DNA of 64,000 bases from CAWIXB01 sp963839955 (GCA_963839955.1 CAWIXB010000001.1:1674001-1738000), one strand, 5' to 3'; shown: positions 34,716-43,596, counted from the first letter of the stretch. Notes: a model not told the origin generated them from the sequence alone. A program made the numbers and translations.

Positions 34716-35156
34716 ATGCTCGCACGGCTTCGCAAGACCAGCGAGGAGAACGAGGGCGGATTCACGCTCATCGAGCTCCTCGTCGTCATGATTATCATCG
34801 GCATTCTCGCCGCGATCGCCATCCCGGTGTTCCTCTCGCAGCGTGCGAAGGCCCAGGACAGCGCCGCCAAGGCCGACGTCTCGACGATCGGCAAGGAGCT
34901 GGCGACGTACTACGTCGACAACACCGCCGTTCCGGTTGTCGCTCAGGCAGGCGGTCGCTACACACTGGCCACCGTTGACATCGGCAAGTCCAGCTCCAGC
35001 GTCACACTCGACGCGGTCGTTGCCGGTGCCGGCATCGTCGACGACACCCACTGGTGCGTCGCCGTGACCAACGCCAAGGGCGACAAGAAGGACTACAAGT
35101 ACTCGGCCAAGGGCGGCCTGGACACGGGCAACTGCCTCGCGGCGGACATTTCCTAA
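34716..35156 (+). CDS. type IV major prepilin, copy 2
   Basis: 146 residues. The leader, cleavage site (EGG before Phe16) and helix are identical to copy 1 for 64 residues; then the globular domain differs, with a four-residue longer variable loop (VTLDAVVAGAGIVDDTHWC) and a C-terminal cysteine in TGNC. The conserved frame YKYSAKGGL is kept. This pattern suggests two functional pilins with different exposed surfaces rather than one decaying copy. Own promoter, riboswitch and terminator. Confidence 0.94.
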   Translation: MLARLRKTSEENEGGFTLIELLVVMIIIGILAAIAIPVFLSQRAKAQDSAAKADVSTIGKELATYYVDNTAVPVVAQAGGRYTLATVDIGKSSSSVTLDAVVAGAGIVDDTHWCVAVTNAKGDKKDYKYSAKGGLDTGNCLAADIS

Positions 35157-35176
35157 CCCATCTCAACGCACGACCA

Positions 35177-35209
35177 CTGGGGCAGCTCCGACCGGAGCTG
35201 CCCCGGTTT
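35177..35209 (+). terminator. intrinsic terminator of prepilin copy 2
   Basis: A 14-bp stem CTGGGGCAGCTCCG with CGGAGCTGCCCCGG (one G-T pair), followed by TTT. Confidence 0.88.
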
Positions 35210-35246
35210 CGTGCTCCTCAGCCCACCGATCGGCGTAGCAGCCTGG

Positions 35247-35274
35247 CTCAAGGCTCGGCGTCCGACATCCGATG
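35247..35274 (+). promoter_or_regulatory. sigma-28-like promoter 5 (minor pilin and pilD unit)
   Basis: CTCAAG (35247-35252), 15 bases, TCCGATG (35268-35274), 120 bases before the first minor prepilin gene. The 5' leader of that gene has no recognisable riboswitch. Confidence 0.7.
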
Positions 35275-35394
35275 ACAAGCACATCTGCACCGCAATCCCG
35301 CAGGGAGGGTCGACCGCGCCATGGCAACGTCCGGGCATCAGGCCTTGACCCTCGAGCGCGTCGTCGCCCCCGGTCCGAGAATGGAGACGTACTG

Positions 35395-37200
35395 ATGCGG
35401 CTGCTTCCCGGGTTCCGCCGGAGCGCACAGGCGCACGGGGACGACGGATTCACGCTCCTCGAGCTCGTCGTCGCCGTGATCATCGTGTTCACGGTCATGG
35501 CAGCCATGATCGGCCTCTTCGTCGGCTCGCTGCGCACCGTGACACAGGCCAAACAGCGCCAGACCGCGGCCGCGCTTGCCACCCAGACCCTGGAACGACT
35601 GCGCGCACTTCCGTACGACGTCATCAAGGTGGGCGTGAACAATGGCACCGCCGCCTACACGGCCGATCCCAACATCGCTGACGGCGCAACCGCGACGCCG
35701 CGGTTGTTCCGCGGCACCATCGACGAGCTGCTGCTGGCGAACGCCTCCCAGGTCACCGCCCCGCTCAGCAACCACCGCGTGGTCACCACGGTCGAAGGCA
35801 TCGCCTACACGGTCGGTGTCTACGTCACCCAAGCCGCCACCCCGCAGCCTGCCTACAACCTCACGGCCATGGTCACCTACAGCACGAACGCCAGCAAGGG
35901 CACCAAGACGGTGATCCAGCGCAGCACGGCCTACTCGCCGAGCGGTTGTCTGTCGACGGCGACGCACCCGTTCGCGGGTCCGTGCCAAGCATCGTTCTCA
36001 GCCCTTGCCGGCATCACTGCCGGGAGCATCGTCGTCAGCAACCCTGCCGACCCGTCCGCCCTGATCACGGGTCTGGGAGGAACGGCGATCGGGCTCGAGC
36101 TCCCCGAGGTCTCCGCTTCGACCGGCATCGAGCAGACGACCACGATCACTGCCGGCGTAAAGACGACCGCGGCCACCGCCACCAACGGCGCGACGACCAC
36201 AACCAGCGGTGGACAGACGGCCGCGACCGCCGCCGACAGCGACCCCTCCACCCCTGCCGCTGGCGCCTCCGACAGCAAGACTGCCCCCGCGCAGACAAGC
36301 ACCGCGCAGACGCTCACCGGCCTCATCGGGACCCTGACGGCGACCCCGACGACCACGGACCCTGGCAACGCTGCGTCGCAGGTGTCCGCGGGCGCTACCG
36401 GCTGCGTCGCCAGCGACGCAGCAGGTACGGTCATCGCCAGCGGACAACCCTGTGCCAGTGGCATGGTGCGCGGGCTGGGAACCACGGCCGCTGTGAACGT
36501 CGACCTCACCGACTTCGGCGCCGGGGGGGCAGTGCCCAACCTGCCGCCGTTCTCCGCGGTCAGCGTGGGACAAGCGGGCGTCGTCTCGCGAGCCATGGCG
36601 GGCAGGTTCACCGCCGCCAACGCCCAGACGTGCACCCTCGTGTCGCCACCGAACTGCGCGCATGCCGGCGTGACCCGGACCTTGGGCACCGTCACGGTTG
36701 GCTCACTCCCGCCGAGGAACGGTGGGGACACCGGCCCGGCGGCGTACACCAACTCGTTCTCCCTCACCGGGCTCAAGGAGACGGCGCGCGCCGAGTCGGG
36801 AACCGGGGCGCGACCCCCAGTCATGACCCGCGACGCGGGGACGCTGAGCTACTGGAACGGCGCGACCTACACCAGCGTCGTGCTGCCCGCGTCGCCGGTG
36901 GCAGATGCAGCGTATGACCCGCCGGCGGTGTCGATGGCGTACAAGGCGGGCGGGGTAGGGTATGTCGGCCTCAGCGTCGACTCGGTCATCAATGTGAGCA
37001 AGGTGGTGGCCGGGACTGTTTCCCCGGCGGGCTGCATCCCGCTCGCGTGCACGCAGCAAGCCACGTCCGCCAGCAGCCTAACGGCGGACACGCTGTACAT
37101 CGTCACGCTCAACGGCGTCGAGCAGACGCGGTTCACGGTCAGGACCAACCTCGGGGCGCTCATCGCCGAGAGCTCCTACCGGGCGGCTCCCCTTGCGTGA
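35395..37200 (+). CDS. large PilV-like minor prepilin with extended C-terminal domain
   Basis: 601 residues from ATG 35395 (GGAGA upstream). Class III signal: leader to Gly18, then FTLLELVVAVIIVFTVM with Glu at +5. Ordinary minor pilins have 150-200 residues; this one carries about 400 more, including a Thr/Ala/Ser-rich stretch near residues 250-330 and a later domain with paired cysteines (QTCTL...NCAHAG). It may form the pilus tip and act as an adhesin, as large minor pilins do elsewhere. That role is inferred from length and operon position. Its stop overlaps the next start. Confidence 0.85.
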   Translation: MRLLPGFRRSAQAHGDDGFTLLELVVAVIIVFTVMAAMIGLFVGSLRTVTQAKQRQTAAALATQTLERLRALPYDVIKVGVNNGTAAYTADPNIADGATATPRLFRGTIDELLLANASQVTAPLSNHRVVTTVEGIAYTVGVYVTQAATPQPAYNLTAMVTYSTNASKGTKTVIQRSTAYSPSGCLSTATHPFAGPCQASFSALAGITAGSIVVSNPADPSALITGLGGTAIGLELPEVSASTGIEQTTTITAGVKTTAATATNGATTTTSGGQTAATAADSDPSTPAAGASDSKTAPAQTSTAQTLTGLIGTLTATPTTTDPGNAASQVSAGATGCVASDAAGTVIASGQPCASGMVRGLGTTAAVNVDLTDFGAGGAVPNLPPFSAVSVGQAGVVSRAMAGRFTAANAQTCTLVSPPNCAHAGVTRTLGTVTVGSLPPRNGGDTGPAAYTNSFSLTGLKETARAESGTGARPPVMTRDAGTLSYWNGATYTSVVLPASPVADAAYDPPAVSMAYKAGGVGYVGLSVDSVINVSKVVAGTVSPAGCIPLACTQQATSASSLTADTLYIVTLNGVEQTRFTVRTNLGALIAESSYRAAPLA

Positions 37201-37855
37201 CATCGCGACCCGGATCCGACGACGTCTCGACGGCGACCAGGGCCTCTCCTTGGCGGAGGTGCTGATCACGATGGCCATCTTCGGCGTCGTCATGGCGGTT
37301 GTCTACCAGGCCATGATCTCGGTGCAGAAGATGACCGGCAAGGCACAGAACAGTGCTACGGCCGTCAGCCAGGTGCGCGCGGGCCTCGACCAGATCGACA
37401 AGCAGGTCAGGTCGGGCAACGTGCTCTACAGCCCGGCCGACGAACCTGCCTTCGTGGCGTCGTGCACGTCAGCTGGAACAGCCGGGACGTGCATGCGTGT
37501 CTACACCCAGACGAACGGTGCCCAGCGTTGCGTCCAGTGGCAGGTGATCGCCGATCCTGCGCACCCGGGCACCAGCCTGCTGCGCAGCAGGGGCTGGGCG
37601 GCGACCTGGATGACCGACGGCAACGTCTCGAGCTGGGCCACAGTGGCGCGCGGCCTCGTCACAACCCCCTCAACCATGCCGTTCACCCTCCAGGGTGGCG
37701 CCACGGCGTACAAGTCCCGGTTGCTCGACGTTCGTCTCGAGGCCGTGGACGCGCGGCGACCCGGCAATCCCGTCGTGATCAGTGCCTCGCTCTCGGGCCG
37801 CAACACCAACTACGGCTACGACACCGGCCTCTGCAACCCCGTCCCACCCGCCTGA
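37193..37855 (+). CDS. PilW-like minor prepilin
   Basis: 220 residues from a TTG start at 37193, overlapping the previous stop by eight bases. Leader ends DQG, cleavage before Leu18, then LSLAEVLITMAIFGVVMAVVY with Glu at +5. After the helix comes a globular part with a QVRAGLDQIDKQVRSGNVLY segment often seen in PilW/GspJ-like minor pilins and several cysteines (CTSAGTAGTC, RCVQW). Probably primes pilus assembly with its neighbours. Confidence 0.82.
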   Translation: MRDIATRIRRRLDGDQGLSLAEVLITMAIFGVVMAVVYQAMISVQKMTGKAQNSATAVSQVRAGLDQIDKQVRSGNVLYSPADEPAFVASCTSAGTAGTCMRVYTQTNGAQRCVQWQVIADPAHPGTSLLRSRGWAATWMTDGNVSSWATVARGLVTTPSTMPFTLQGGATAYKSRLLDVRLEAVDARRPGNPVVISASLSGRNTNYGYDTGLCNPVPPA

Positions 37856-37866
37856 TGGAGACTGAA

Positions 37867-39330
37867 ATGCGACCGAAATTCCTGCGTGGCAACGACGAAG
37901 GCATCGCGCTTGTCGCGGCGGTGGCCGTCGTCATGCTGGTGACCCTGTTGATGGGGTCGATCGTGGCTTACGCGATGAGCGAGTCGCGGCAGACCGGTCG
38001 CGATCGCCAACGTTCGTCCGCGATCATGTCGGCCGAGGGTGGCGTCGACACCACCCTGGCCAAGATGCAGGGCGTTGCGCTGAACGTGCTGCCGTGCGGG
38101 GACACAGTGACCAACGGCCAGAGCGCTCCGGACACGTTCAGCGTGGTCACCACGGTGACCTACTTCAACGCTGCGGGCACCGTCCTGGCCTGCCCGCTGG
38201 CGATCGGCGCGCTGCCCGCGCAGGCCCTAGTCAAGACGACGTCGCAGTCGAACGCGCTCGGCGGACAGGCTGCCGCGCGCCGCACCATCGAGTCCCAGGT
38301 GCAGCTCAACCCGCAGTATGGGCTGGCCAAGGCCATCTTCGGCAACGCCGGGGTGACCTTCAGCGACGGCGATGTCTACGGGAGCGAGCCCGCCAAGTCC
38401 GATGCCGACGTCTACAGCAACGGCAACGTGAACTGCGACACAGGCAGCTACCGTGGCTCTGTCATCTCCCAGGGCACCCTCACGCTCGGCGGCTGCAACG
38501 TCGCCGGCAACGCCTGGGCCAAGCTGGGCATGTCGGGCAGCGGCGCCTCCTTCGGCGGCGTTCTGGTCTCCAACGGCAACGTGGTGCTCGCCAACTCGAG
38601 TGCCGTCACCAACACCGTGCGTGCGAGTGGCACCATCCGTAATCCTGGGGGCACGACGTGGGCAGGCTGCGCCACCCCCGCCAAGTGCGCAGCGGGATCC
38701 ACGGTCACCCCTCCGCCCGCTGAGCCGTTCCCGCAGCTGCCGTACAACCCCGCCACGGTCGCCAAGTGGGTCGAGGCCGGCTACAACCCGACGGTGGTCG
38801 AGAAGAACACCTGCTCGGGGGGCACCGCCGACGATGCGGCGGACTGGATCCTTGCAAACGGACCAACCCTCGCTCAGCCGACAATCCTGCACACGACGTG
38901 TCCCGGCGGCATCTACTTCAAGAACAACGGCGACATCCTGCTCAACAACAACCTGGTGATCTTTGCCGACGGCGGGGTTAGCTTCAAGAACAACGCGACG
39001 TTCACGTCGACCAACACCACGATGCGCTACCTGTACTTCGTCCAGCCGTTCGGCTCGCCCGTCGCAACCATGCCGTGCTCTGTTGACGGCATTGACATGA
39101 AGAACAACCTGGACGTCGCGCCGACGGTCAGCACGCTCTTCTACACCCCGTGCAACGTCTCCAACAAGAACAACTCGGACTTCAACGGTCAGATCTATGC
39201 CGGCGGAACCGTCACCTCCAACAAGCACCTCGAAGTCAACTTCCGGCCCATGCCTGTGTACGGGCTCACGAACGTCGTGCTGACCTACAACCTCGACATC
39301 CTGTTCAAACGGGAATCCAGCGCCCCGTGA
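37867..39330 (+). CDS. PilX-like pilus assembly protein with repeat-rich C-terminus
   Basis: 487 residues from ATG 37867, supported by GGAG six bases upstream; ATG 37855, overlapping the previous stop, is the alternative. The N-terminus GIALVAAVAVVMLVTLLMG preceded by a Gly resembles PilX_N: prepilin-like but without Glu at +5. The remaining 430 residues carry recurrent short Gly/Asn motifs (SNGNV, KNNGD, LNNNLV, KNNAT, KNNSD, ASNKHL type), suggestive of a beta-helix. An exported, pilus-associated surface protein is likely; the precise role is unknown. Confidence 0.78.
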   Translation: MRPKFLRGNDEGIALVAAVAVVMLVTLLMGSIVAYAMSESRQTGRDRQRSSAIMSAEGGVDTTLAKMQGVALNVLPCGDTVTNGQSAPDTFSVVTTVTYFNAAGTVLACPLAIGALPAQALVKTTSQSNALGGQAAARRTIESQVQLNPQYGLAKAIFGNAGVTFSDGDVYGSEPAKSDADVYSNGNVNCDTGSYRGSVISQGTLTLGGCNVAGNAWAKLGMSGSGASFGGVLVSNGNVVLANSSAVTNTVRASGTIRNPGGTTWAGCATPAKCAAGSTVTPPPAEPFPQLPYNPATVAKWVEAGYNPTVVEKNTCSGGTADDAADWILANGPTLAQPTILHTTCPGGIYFKNNGDILLNNNLVIFADGGVSFKNNATFTSTNTTMRYLYFVQPFGSPVATMPCSVDGIDMKNNLDVAPTVSTLFYTPCNVSNKNNSDFNGQIYAGGTVTSNKHLEVNFRPMPVYGLTNVVLTYNLDILFKRESSAP

Positions 39331-39376
39331 GTCGGATGCCTGGCCGGGCCGTGCAACTGCCCTACCCTCACGACTC

Positions 39377-40156
39377 GTGACCATCCTGCTCGCCGTCTTC
39401 AGCGCCATCCTCGGGCTCCTCGTCGGTTCCTTCCTGAACGTCGTGATCTGGCGCGTGCCGCGCGGGGAGTCGGTGGTGCGTCCCCCCTCGCACTGTCCCG
39501 CCTGCGAGCACGTCGTACGGCCGAGGGACAACGTCCCGGTCGTGAGCTGGCTGGTGCTCCGTGGTCGCTGCCGGGACTGCGAAGCGCCCATCAGCGTGCG
39601 ATACCCACTTGTCGAGCTCCTGACGGCGGTCATCTTCGCGGCGCTGGCGTGGCGCATCGGTCTCGAGCCTGATCTCCCGGCCTTCCTCTACCTGGGCGCG
39701 ATCGGCGTCGCCCTGGCCCTCATTGACCTGGACGTCAAGCGGCTGCCGAACGTCATCGTGCTGCCCTCCTACCTCGTGGGCGGCCTACTGCTCGGTATGG
39801 CTGCGCTTGTCCAGCGCGACCTGTCGTCGTACCTCACGGCCTTGCTCGGCATGGCCGCGCTGTTCTCCCTGTACTTCCTGCTGGCCTTCATCTACCCGGC
39901 GGGGATGGGGTTCGGCGACGTCAAGCTGGCGGGAGTCCTCGGCCTCTACCTCGGCTGGCTCGGCTGGTCCGAGCTCCTGGTGGGTGCGTTCCTCGGGTTC
40001 CTGCTGGGGGGCGTGGTGGGCGGCGGGCTGATGGCGCTGGGCCGGGCCACCCGCAAGTCGAAGATTCCCTTCGGCCCGTTCATGCTCGCCGGTGCCTTCC
40101 TGGCGGTGCTGTGGGGCGGCGCGCTGGCCGATTTGTACCTCGACGCTCTCGGCTGA
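39377..40156 (+). CDS. pilD: prepilin peptidase / N-methyltransferase
   Basis: 259 residues from GTG 39377. The N-terminal domain has the two CxxC pairs (HCPACEH and CRDCEAP) of the methyltransferase part; then about seven membrane helices with the two catalytic aspartates, in LIDLDVKRLPN (Asp117/119) and GFGDVKL (Asp181). It removes the leaders of all prepilins above at the inner membrane and methylates the new N-terminus. Last gene of the minor pilin unit. Confidence 0.95.
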   Translation: MTILLAVFSAILGLLVGSFLNVVIWRVPRGESVVRPPSHCPACEHVVRPRDNVPVVSWLVLRGRCRDCEAPISVRYPLVELLTAVIFAALAWRIGLEPDLPAFLYLGAIGVALALIDLDVKRLPNVIVLPSYLVGGLLLGMAALVQRDLSSYLTALLGMAALFSLYFLLAFIYPAGMGFGDVKLAGVLGLYLGWLGWSELLVGAFLGFLLGGVVGGGLMALGRATRKSKIPFGPFMLAGAFLAVLWGGALADLYLDALG

Positions 40157-40218
40157 CCCTTCGCAACTGGCTCCAGGCGCACAGATCCGCCCCGAACCAA
40201 CTTTTTGAGCGCTGTTCG

Positions 40219-40246
40219 CTCAAGGGCTGGCTCCGTCAGGTCGATG
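40219..40246 (+). promoter_or_regulatory. sigma-28-like promoter 6 (pilMNO unit)
   Basis: CTCAAG (40219-40224), 15 bases, GTCGATG (40240-40246). The -35 forms the right arm of an inverted repeat TTGAGCG-CTGTT-CGCTCAA. A small hairpin GCGGC-TTAT-GCCGC lies at 40279-40292 before the pilM ribosome binding site. Confidence 0.7.
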
Positions 40247-40310
40247 CGCTGAACTGTCAAGGCTCATAGGAGCAACGTGCGGCTTATGCCGCTTGCGGAG
40301 GGAAGGCGTC

Positions 40311-41372
40311 GTGGCAGTTCGTTCGGCCATCGGTCTCGACATCGGATCCTCTGGCGTGCGTGCCGCCGAGCTGTCCTTTTCCAAAGGCGAAGTCACGCTC
40401 GAGAAGTTCGGCCAGGTGGCCCTGCCTCCGGGCGCGGTCCGTGACGGTGAGGTCGTCGACCCCGACGCCGTTGCGCAGGCCATCAAGGCGCTGTGGTCGC
40501 ACACCAAGTTCTCGAGCAAGAAGGTCATCGTCGGCGTCGCCAACCAGAAAGTCGTGGTTCGGCAGGTCGACCTTCCGTGGGCGCCCCCCGCTGAGCTGAA
40601 GAAGTCGTTGGCCTACCAGGTGGCGGACTTCATCCCGATGCCGGTCGAGCTGGCCGTCCTCGACTTTCACCCCACCGAGGAGCTCACCGCACCCGGCCAG
40701 GGACGCACGTTGCGCGGCCTGCTCGTCGCAGCTTCCCGCGAGATGGTGCTCTCCTCCGTCTCTGCGGTGCAGCAAGCCGGCCTCCGCCCGACGATGGTCG
40801 ACCTCACGCCCTTCGCCGTCCTCCGCTCGCTCGGCAACACCGACGACCTTGGACTTGACGGACAGATCGAAGCGCTCGTCGATGTCGGCGCAAGAGTCAC
40901 CAACATCGTCGTCCACCAGGGCGGTCTTCCGCGCTTCGTGCGCATCCTGCTGATGGGCGGCCAGGACATCACCGACGCCGTCGCCGAGCGGATGGGCATC
41001 GAACAGGGCCACGCCGAAGAGCTCAAGCAGCGACTCGGCTGCACCGGGCCAGCCGGGGACGTCGCCGACGAGGTCGCCCTGCGCGTCATCGAGGCGACGA
41101 CCGCGAGCTTCGTCGACGAGGTGCGTGGGTCGCTGGACTACTACACATCGTCTGCTGGGTCTGCGCCCATCTCCAGCCTGTCTCTCGCCGGCGGTGGTTC
41201 GCGGCTGCGCGGTCTCGACGGGCGGCTCGGCGCTGCCACCAGGCTGGACGTCGTCGCGGGTAACCCGCTCGTCTCGATGCGCACCGGCAAGACCGGGCTC
41301 ACCCCCGAGCAGATGCAGTTCATCGAGCCTCTCGCCGTCATCCCGGTCGGCCTCGCCCTCGGAGCCGTGTGA
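40311..41372 (+). CDS. pilM: type IV pilus actin-like assembly protein PilM
   Basis: 353 residues from GTG 40311 with GGAGGGAAGG upstream. Actin/FtsA-like ATPase fold: phosphate-1 motif IGLDIGSSGVRAAEL, the PilM-typical VVGVANQKVVVRQVDLPW and LAYQVADFIPMPVELAVLDFHP, and the adenosine motif LSLAGGGSRLRGLDG. Cytosolic; binds the N-terminus of PilN to build the alignment complex. Its stop overlaps pilN in TGATG. Confidence 0.94.
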   Translation: MAVRSAIGLDIGSSGVRAAELSFSKGEVTLEKFGQVALPPGAVRDGEVVDPDAVAQAIKALWSHTKFSSKKVIVGVANQKVVVRQVDLPWAPPAELKKSLAYQVADFIPMPVELAVLDFHPTEELTAPGQGRTLRGLLVAASREMVLSSVSAVQQAGLRPTMVDLTPFAVLRSLGNTDDLGLDGQIEALVDVGARVTNIVVHQGGLPRFVRILLMGGQDITDAVAERMGIEQGHAEELKQRLGCTGPAGDVADEVALRVIEATTASFVDEVRGSLDYYTSSAGSAPISSLSLAGGGSRLRGLDGRLGAATRLDVVAGNPLVSMRTGKTGLTPEQMQFIEPLAVIPVGLALGAV

Positions 41373-42088
41373 TGAGCGCCGCGACACTGACCACCATCCG
41401 CACCGGCACCCTTCCCCGGGTCAACCTGCTGCCGCCGGAGATCGCGGAGGAAGCCCGCTTCCGCCGGCTCCGAGCCGGTCTGGCTCTCGCCGTGGTTGTT
41501 GCCCTCGCCGCCGTCGGGTCGCTGTTCTTCCTCGCCGCCAGCGACGCCGCTAAGGCACAGGACGACCTTGCGGTGGCAGAGGCACAGAAGGTGGTACTCG
41601 AGGGCCGTGCCGCGGAGTACGCCGCGGTGCCTGCGACCTACGAAGCACTCGACGCTGCGCGCACCCAGCTCACGGCCGCCATGGGCCAGGAGATCCGCTG
41701 GTCCTACTACCTCAACGACCTCAGTCTCTCGATGCCTCGCGACTCCTGGCTGACCTCCCTCAGCGCGGCAGGACCGGGTGAAGCGGCGGCGGCGGCAGCA
41801 CCAGCGGCCGGAGCAGCCGGGGCGGCCGGCGCACCAGCTGCCCTGCCTACCGGGCTCGGCCAGATCACCTTCACCGGTAAGGGCTACGCCCACAACGACC
41901 TGGCGACGTTCCTGCAGATGCTCGCCAAGCAGAAGGGTTTCGCCTCGCCCTACTTCACCGCCTCGACCGAGGGGGAGATCGGCACCACCGACATCGTCGA
42001 GTTCGATTCGACCGTGGTGCTCACAGAGGACGCCCTCTCCGGTCGGTACGCCGCCGGCACGAGCGCGATGTCGGAGGTAACCCGATGA
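41372..42088 (+). CDS. pilN: type IV pilus alignment protein PilN
   Basis: 238 residues (GTG 41369 would add one). The short cytoplasmic segment contains RVNLLPPEI, the motif that docks into PilM, followed by one membrane helix (about 36-57), a coiled-coil and an alpha/beta extracytoplasmic domain interrupted by an Ala/Gly-rich insertion. Stop overlaps pilO in ATGA. Confidence 0.92.
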   Translation: MSAATLTTIRTGTLPRVNLLPPEIAEEARFRRLRAGLALAVVVALAAVGSLFFLAASDAAKAQDDLAVAEAQKVVLEGRAAEYAAVPATYEALDAARTQLTAAMGQEIRWSYYLNDLSLSMPRDSWLTSLSAAGPGEAAAAAAPAAGAAGAAGAPAALPTGLGQITFTGKGYAHNDLATFLQMLAKQKGFASPYFTASTEGEIGTTDIVEFDSTVVLTEDALSGRYAAGTSAMSEVTR

Positions 42089-42831
42089 ACCGCACGCGCA
42101 AACTGTCGGTCATGACCGCAGTGCTCATCCTCGCTGTCTTCGCGGCCGGCTGGTTCCTGCTCGTTGCACCAAAGCTCAGTGACGCAGCCGCTCTACGCGA
42201 CAAGGTCACGAAGCAAGAGCAGGCCAACCAGACCATCGAGGCTCAGATCGTCACCCTCCAGGCCCTCGCCAAGGATCTCCCCTCCAAGACCGCCGAGCTC
42301 GCCGCGCTGCACCGCCAGCTGCCGGCCGACCCGGCGCTGCCCAGTCTGATCCGCAACCTGACCGCGGCAGCGCGGGCCTCGGGCGTGGAGCTCGTCTCGC
42401 TTGCGCCCACCGCGCCTACCGCGCTGGCCCCTGCCGGCGCACCCGCGACAGTGGCCGACCCAAAGGCCGCTGCGAGCGAGGCTGTGTTCCAGATCCCGCT
42501 GGTCCTGGCCCTCGAAGGCGGCTACTTCGAGCTCGAGCACTTCCTCAGCAAGCTCGAGGCCCTGAAGCGGGCCATGCTCGTCACCGGGTTCGACGTGGCG
42601 AGTGCGCCAGCGGCGGCAGCAGTCGGCACCGGCACGGCAGCCGACGGCGACACGAACAACCTCACGATGTCGGTCAAGGCCAGGGTCTTCATGCGATCGC
42701 AGCCGACCGCCGTCGCACCTGTGGCCGGCGCAGTGGCCGCGCCCACAGGCACCGCCAGCCCTGCCGCTACGGCCGGTGCTACACCGGCGGCCACCGGCGC
42801 TGCCGGTCCTACTCCCACACCCACGAACTGA
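42085..42831 (+). CDS. pilO: type IV pilus alignment protein PilO
   Basis: 248 residues. One membrane helix (11-28), a coiled-coil (ALRDKVTKQEQANQTIEAQIVTLQAL), then the ferredoxin-like PilO domain with LPSLIRNLTAAARASGVELVSL and YFELEHFLSKLEALKR, and an Ala/Pro/Thr-rich tail. Pairs with PilN in the membrane. Confidence 0.92.
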   Translation: MNRTRKLSVMTAVLILAVFAAGWFLLVAPKLSDAAALRDKVTKQEQANQTIEAQIVTLQALAKDLPSKTAELAALHRQLPADPALPSLIRNLTAAARASGVELVSLAPTAPTALAPAGAPATVADPKAAASEAVFQIPLVLALEGGYFELEHFLSKLEALKRAMLVTGFDVASAPAAAAVGTGTAADGDTNNLTMSVKARVFMRSQPTAVAPVAGAVAAPTGTASPAATAGATPAATGAAGPTPTPTN

Positions 42832-42844
42832 GGACGGACAGACG

Positions 42845-43552
42845 ATGAGCGAGCTACCGCTCCCGTTCGCGGGCGAGCCGACCGAGGCTACCGACGGACC
42901 CCAGGATGAGCTGCCGGGCACCAGGAACCGCGCAGTCGTTGCCCTGCTCGTTGCCGGCGTTGTCGCCGTCGCTGGTGTGGCTGGCTACTTCGTGTTCCTC
43001 TCCGGCGGGTCCGATCCTGCGGCCGAGACCGCGGTTGCTCAGGGTCCCGCCGCAACCACGACGCCGAGCCCCGAGGCCACCTCGACCACCGGCGCCACCA
43101 AGGCGGTCAAGAAGTCCAATCGGGCAATCGGCAACGACCCGTTCGAGCCGCTTGTGGTCGAGCCGGTCGCTGCGGTCGCCGGGGCTACGGGGGCCGACGG
43201 CCTGCCGCTAGCCGACCCGGGCGCGTCATCGACTCCGGTGCCGACGCTCGTACCGGTCCCTGCCTTGCCGGGGGCCACGTCAGCGCCCACGCAGACGACG
43301 GCGCCGACGCCAGTGCGCACGCCGACGGCTCAGCCCGCGCCGGGTCACCAGGTCAAGTTGCTCTGGGTGAGGTCCGACAACGCGGCCGCCACCCTGCTGG
43401 TCGACGGCAAGCGCCACAGCGCCGTCGCCGAGGGTGAGGTCTTCGCGACCTCCTTCAGGTCCTTGGACTATCTCAGCGGGGACTGCGGAGTCTTCCAGTA
43501 CGGCGACGAGCGCTTCGACCTCTGCCAGGGCGACAGCGTCACGCTGCGCTAG
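42845..43552 (+). CDS. PilP-like pilus assembly protein
   Basis: 235 residues from ATG 42845. One membrane helix (about 29-51), a long Thr/Pro/Ala-rich linker that includes GNDPFEPL, similar to the DPFRPL motif that ties PilP to PilN/PilO, and a C-terminal beta domain (HQVKLLWVRSDNAAATLLVDGKRHSAVAEGEVFATSF) with two cysteines. Not a lipoprotein, unlike proteobacterial PilP, as expected without an outer membrane. Placement as the fourth member of the pilMNO unit supports the call. Function inferred. Confidence 0.75.
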   Translation: MSELPLPFAGEPTEATDGPQDELPGTRNRAVVALLVAGVVAVAGVAGYFVFLSGGSDPAAETAVAQGPAATTTPSPEATSTTGATKAVKKSNRAIGNDPFEPLVVEPVAAVAGATGADGLPLADPGASSTPVPTLVPVPALPGATSAPTQTTAPTPVRTPTAQPAPGHQVKLLWVRSDNAAATLLVDGKRHSAVAEGEVFATSFRSLDYLSGDCGVFQYGDERFDLCQGDSVTLR

Positions 43553-43596
43553 CCCGGCCCGCACCGCCGTCCGGCGGCGCGTGGAAGGATCGGCGC

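Larger units (their letters stand above)
34372..35219 (+). repeat. tandem duplication, unit 2, with pilC 3'-end remnant
   Basis: Second copy of the 837-base block. It opens with 78 bases (34372-34449) copied from the end of pilC including its TAA, with a single visible difference near the start (GTC for ATC), then repeats hairpin, promoter, riboswitch, prepilin and terminator. The copied pilC codons have no start and are a non-functional remnant. Confidence 0.93.

Noticed and set aside
35275..35394. Third c-di-GMP riboswitch in the leader of the PilV-like gene
   Set aside because: No GTCGCAAAGCC-like core and no P2 with a GNRA loop.
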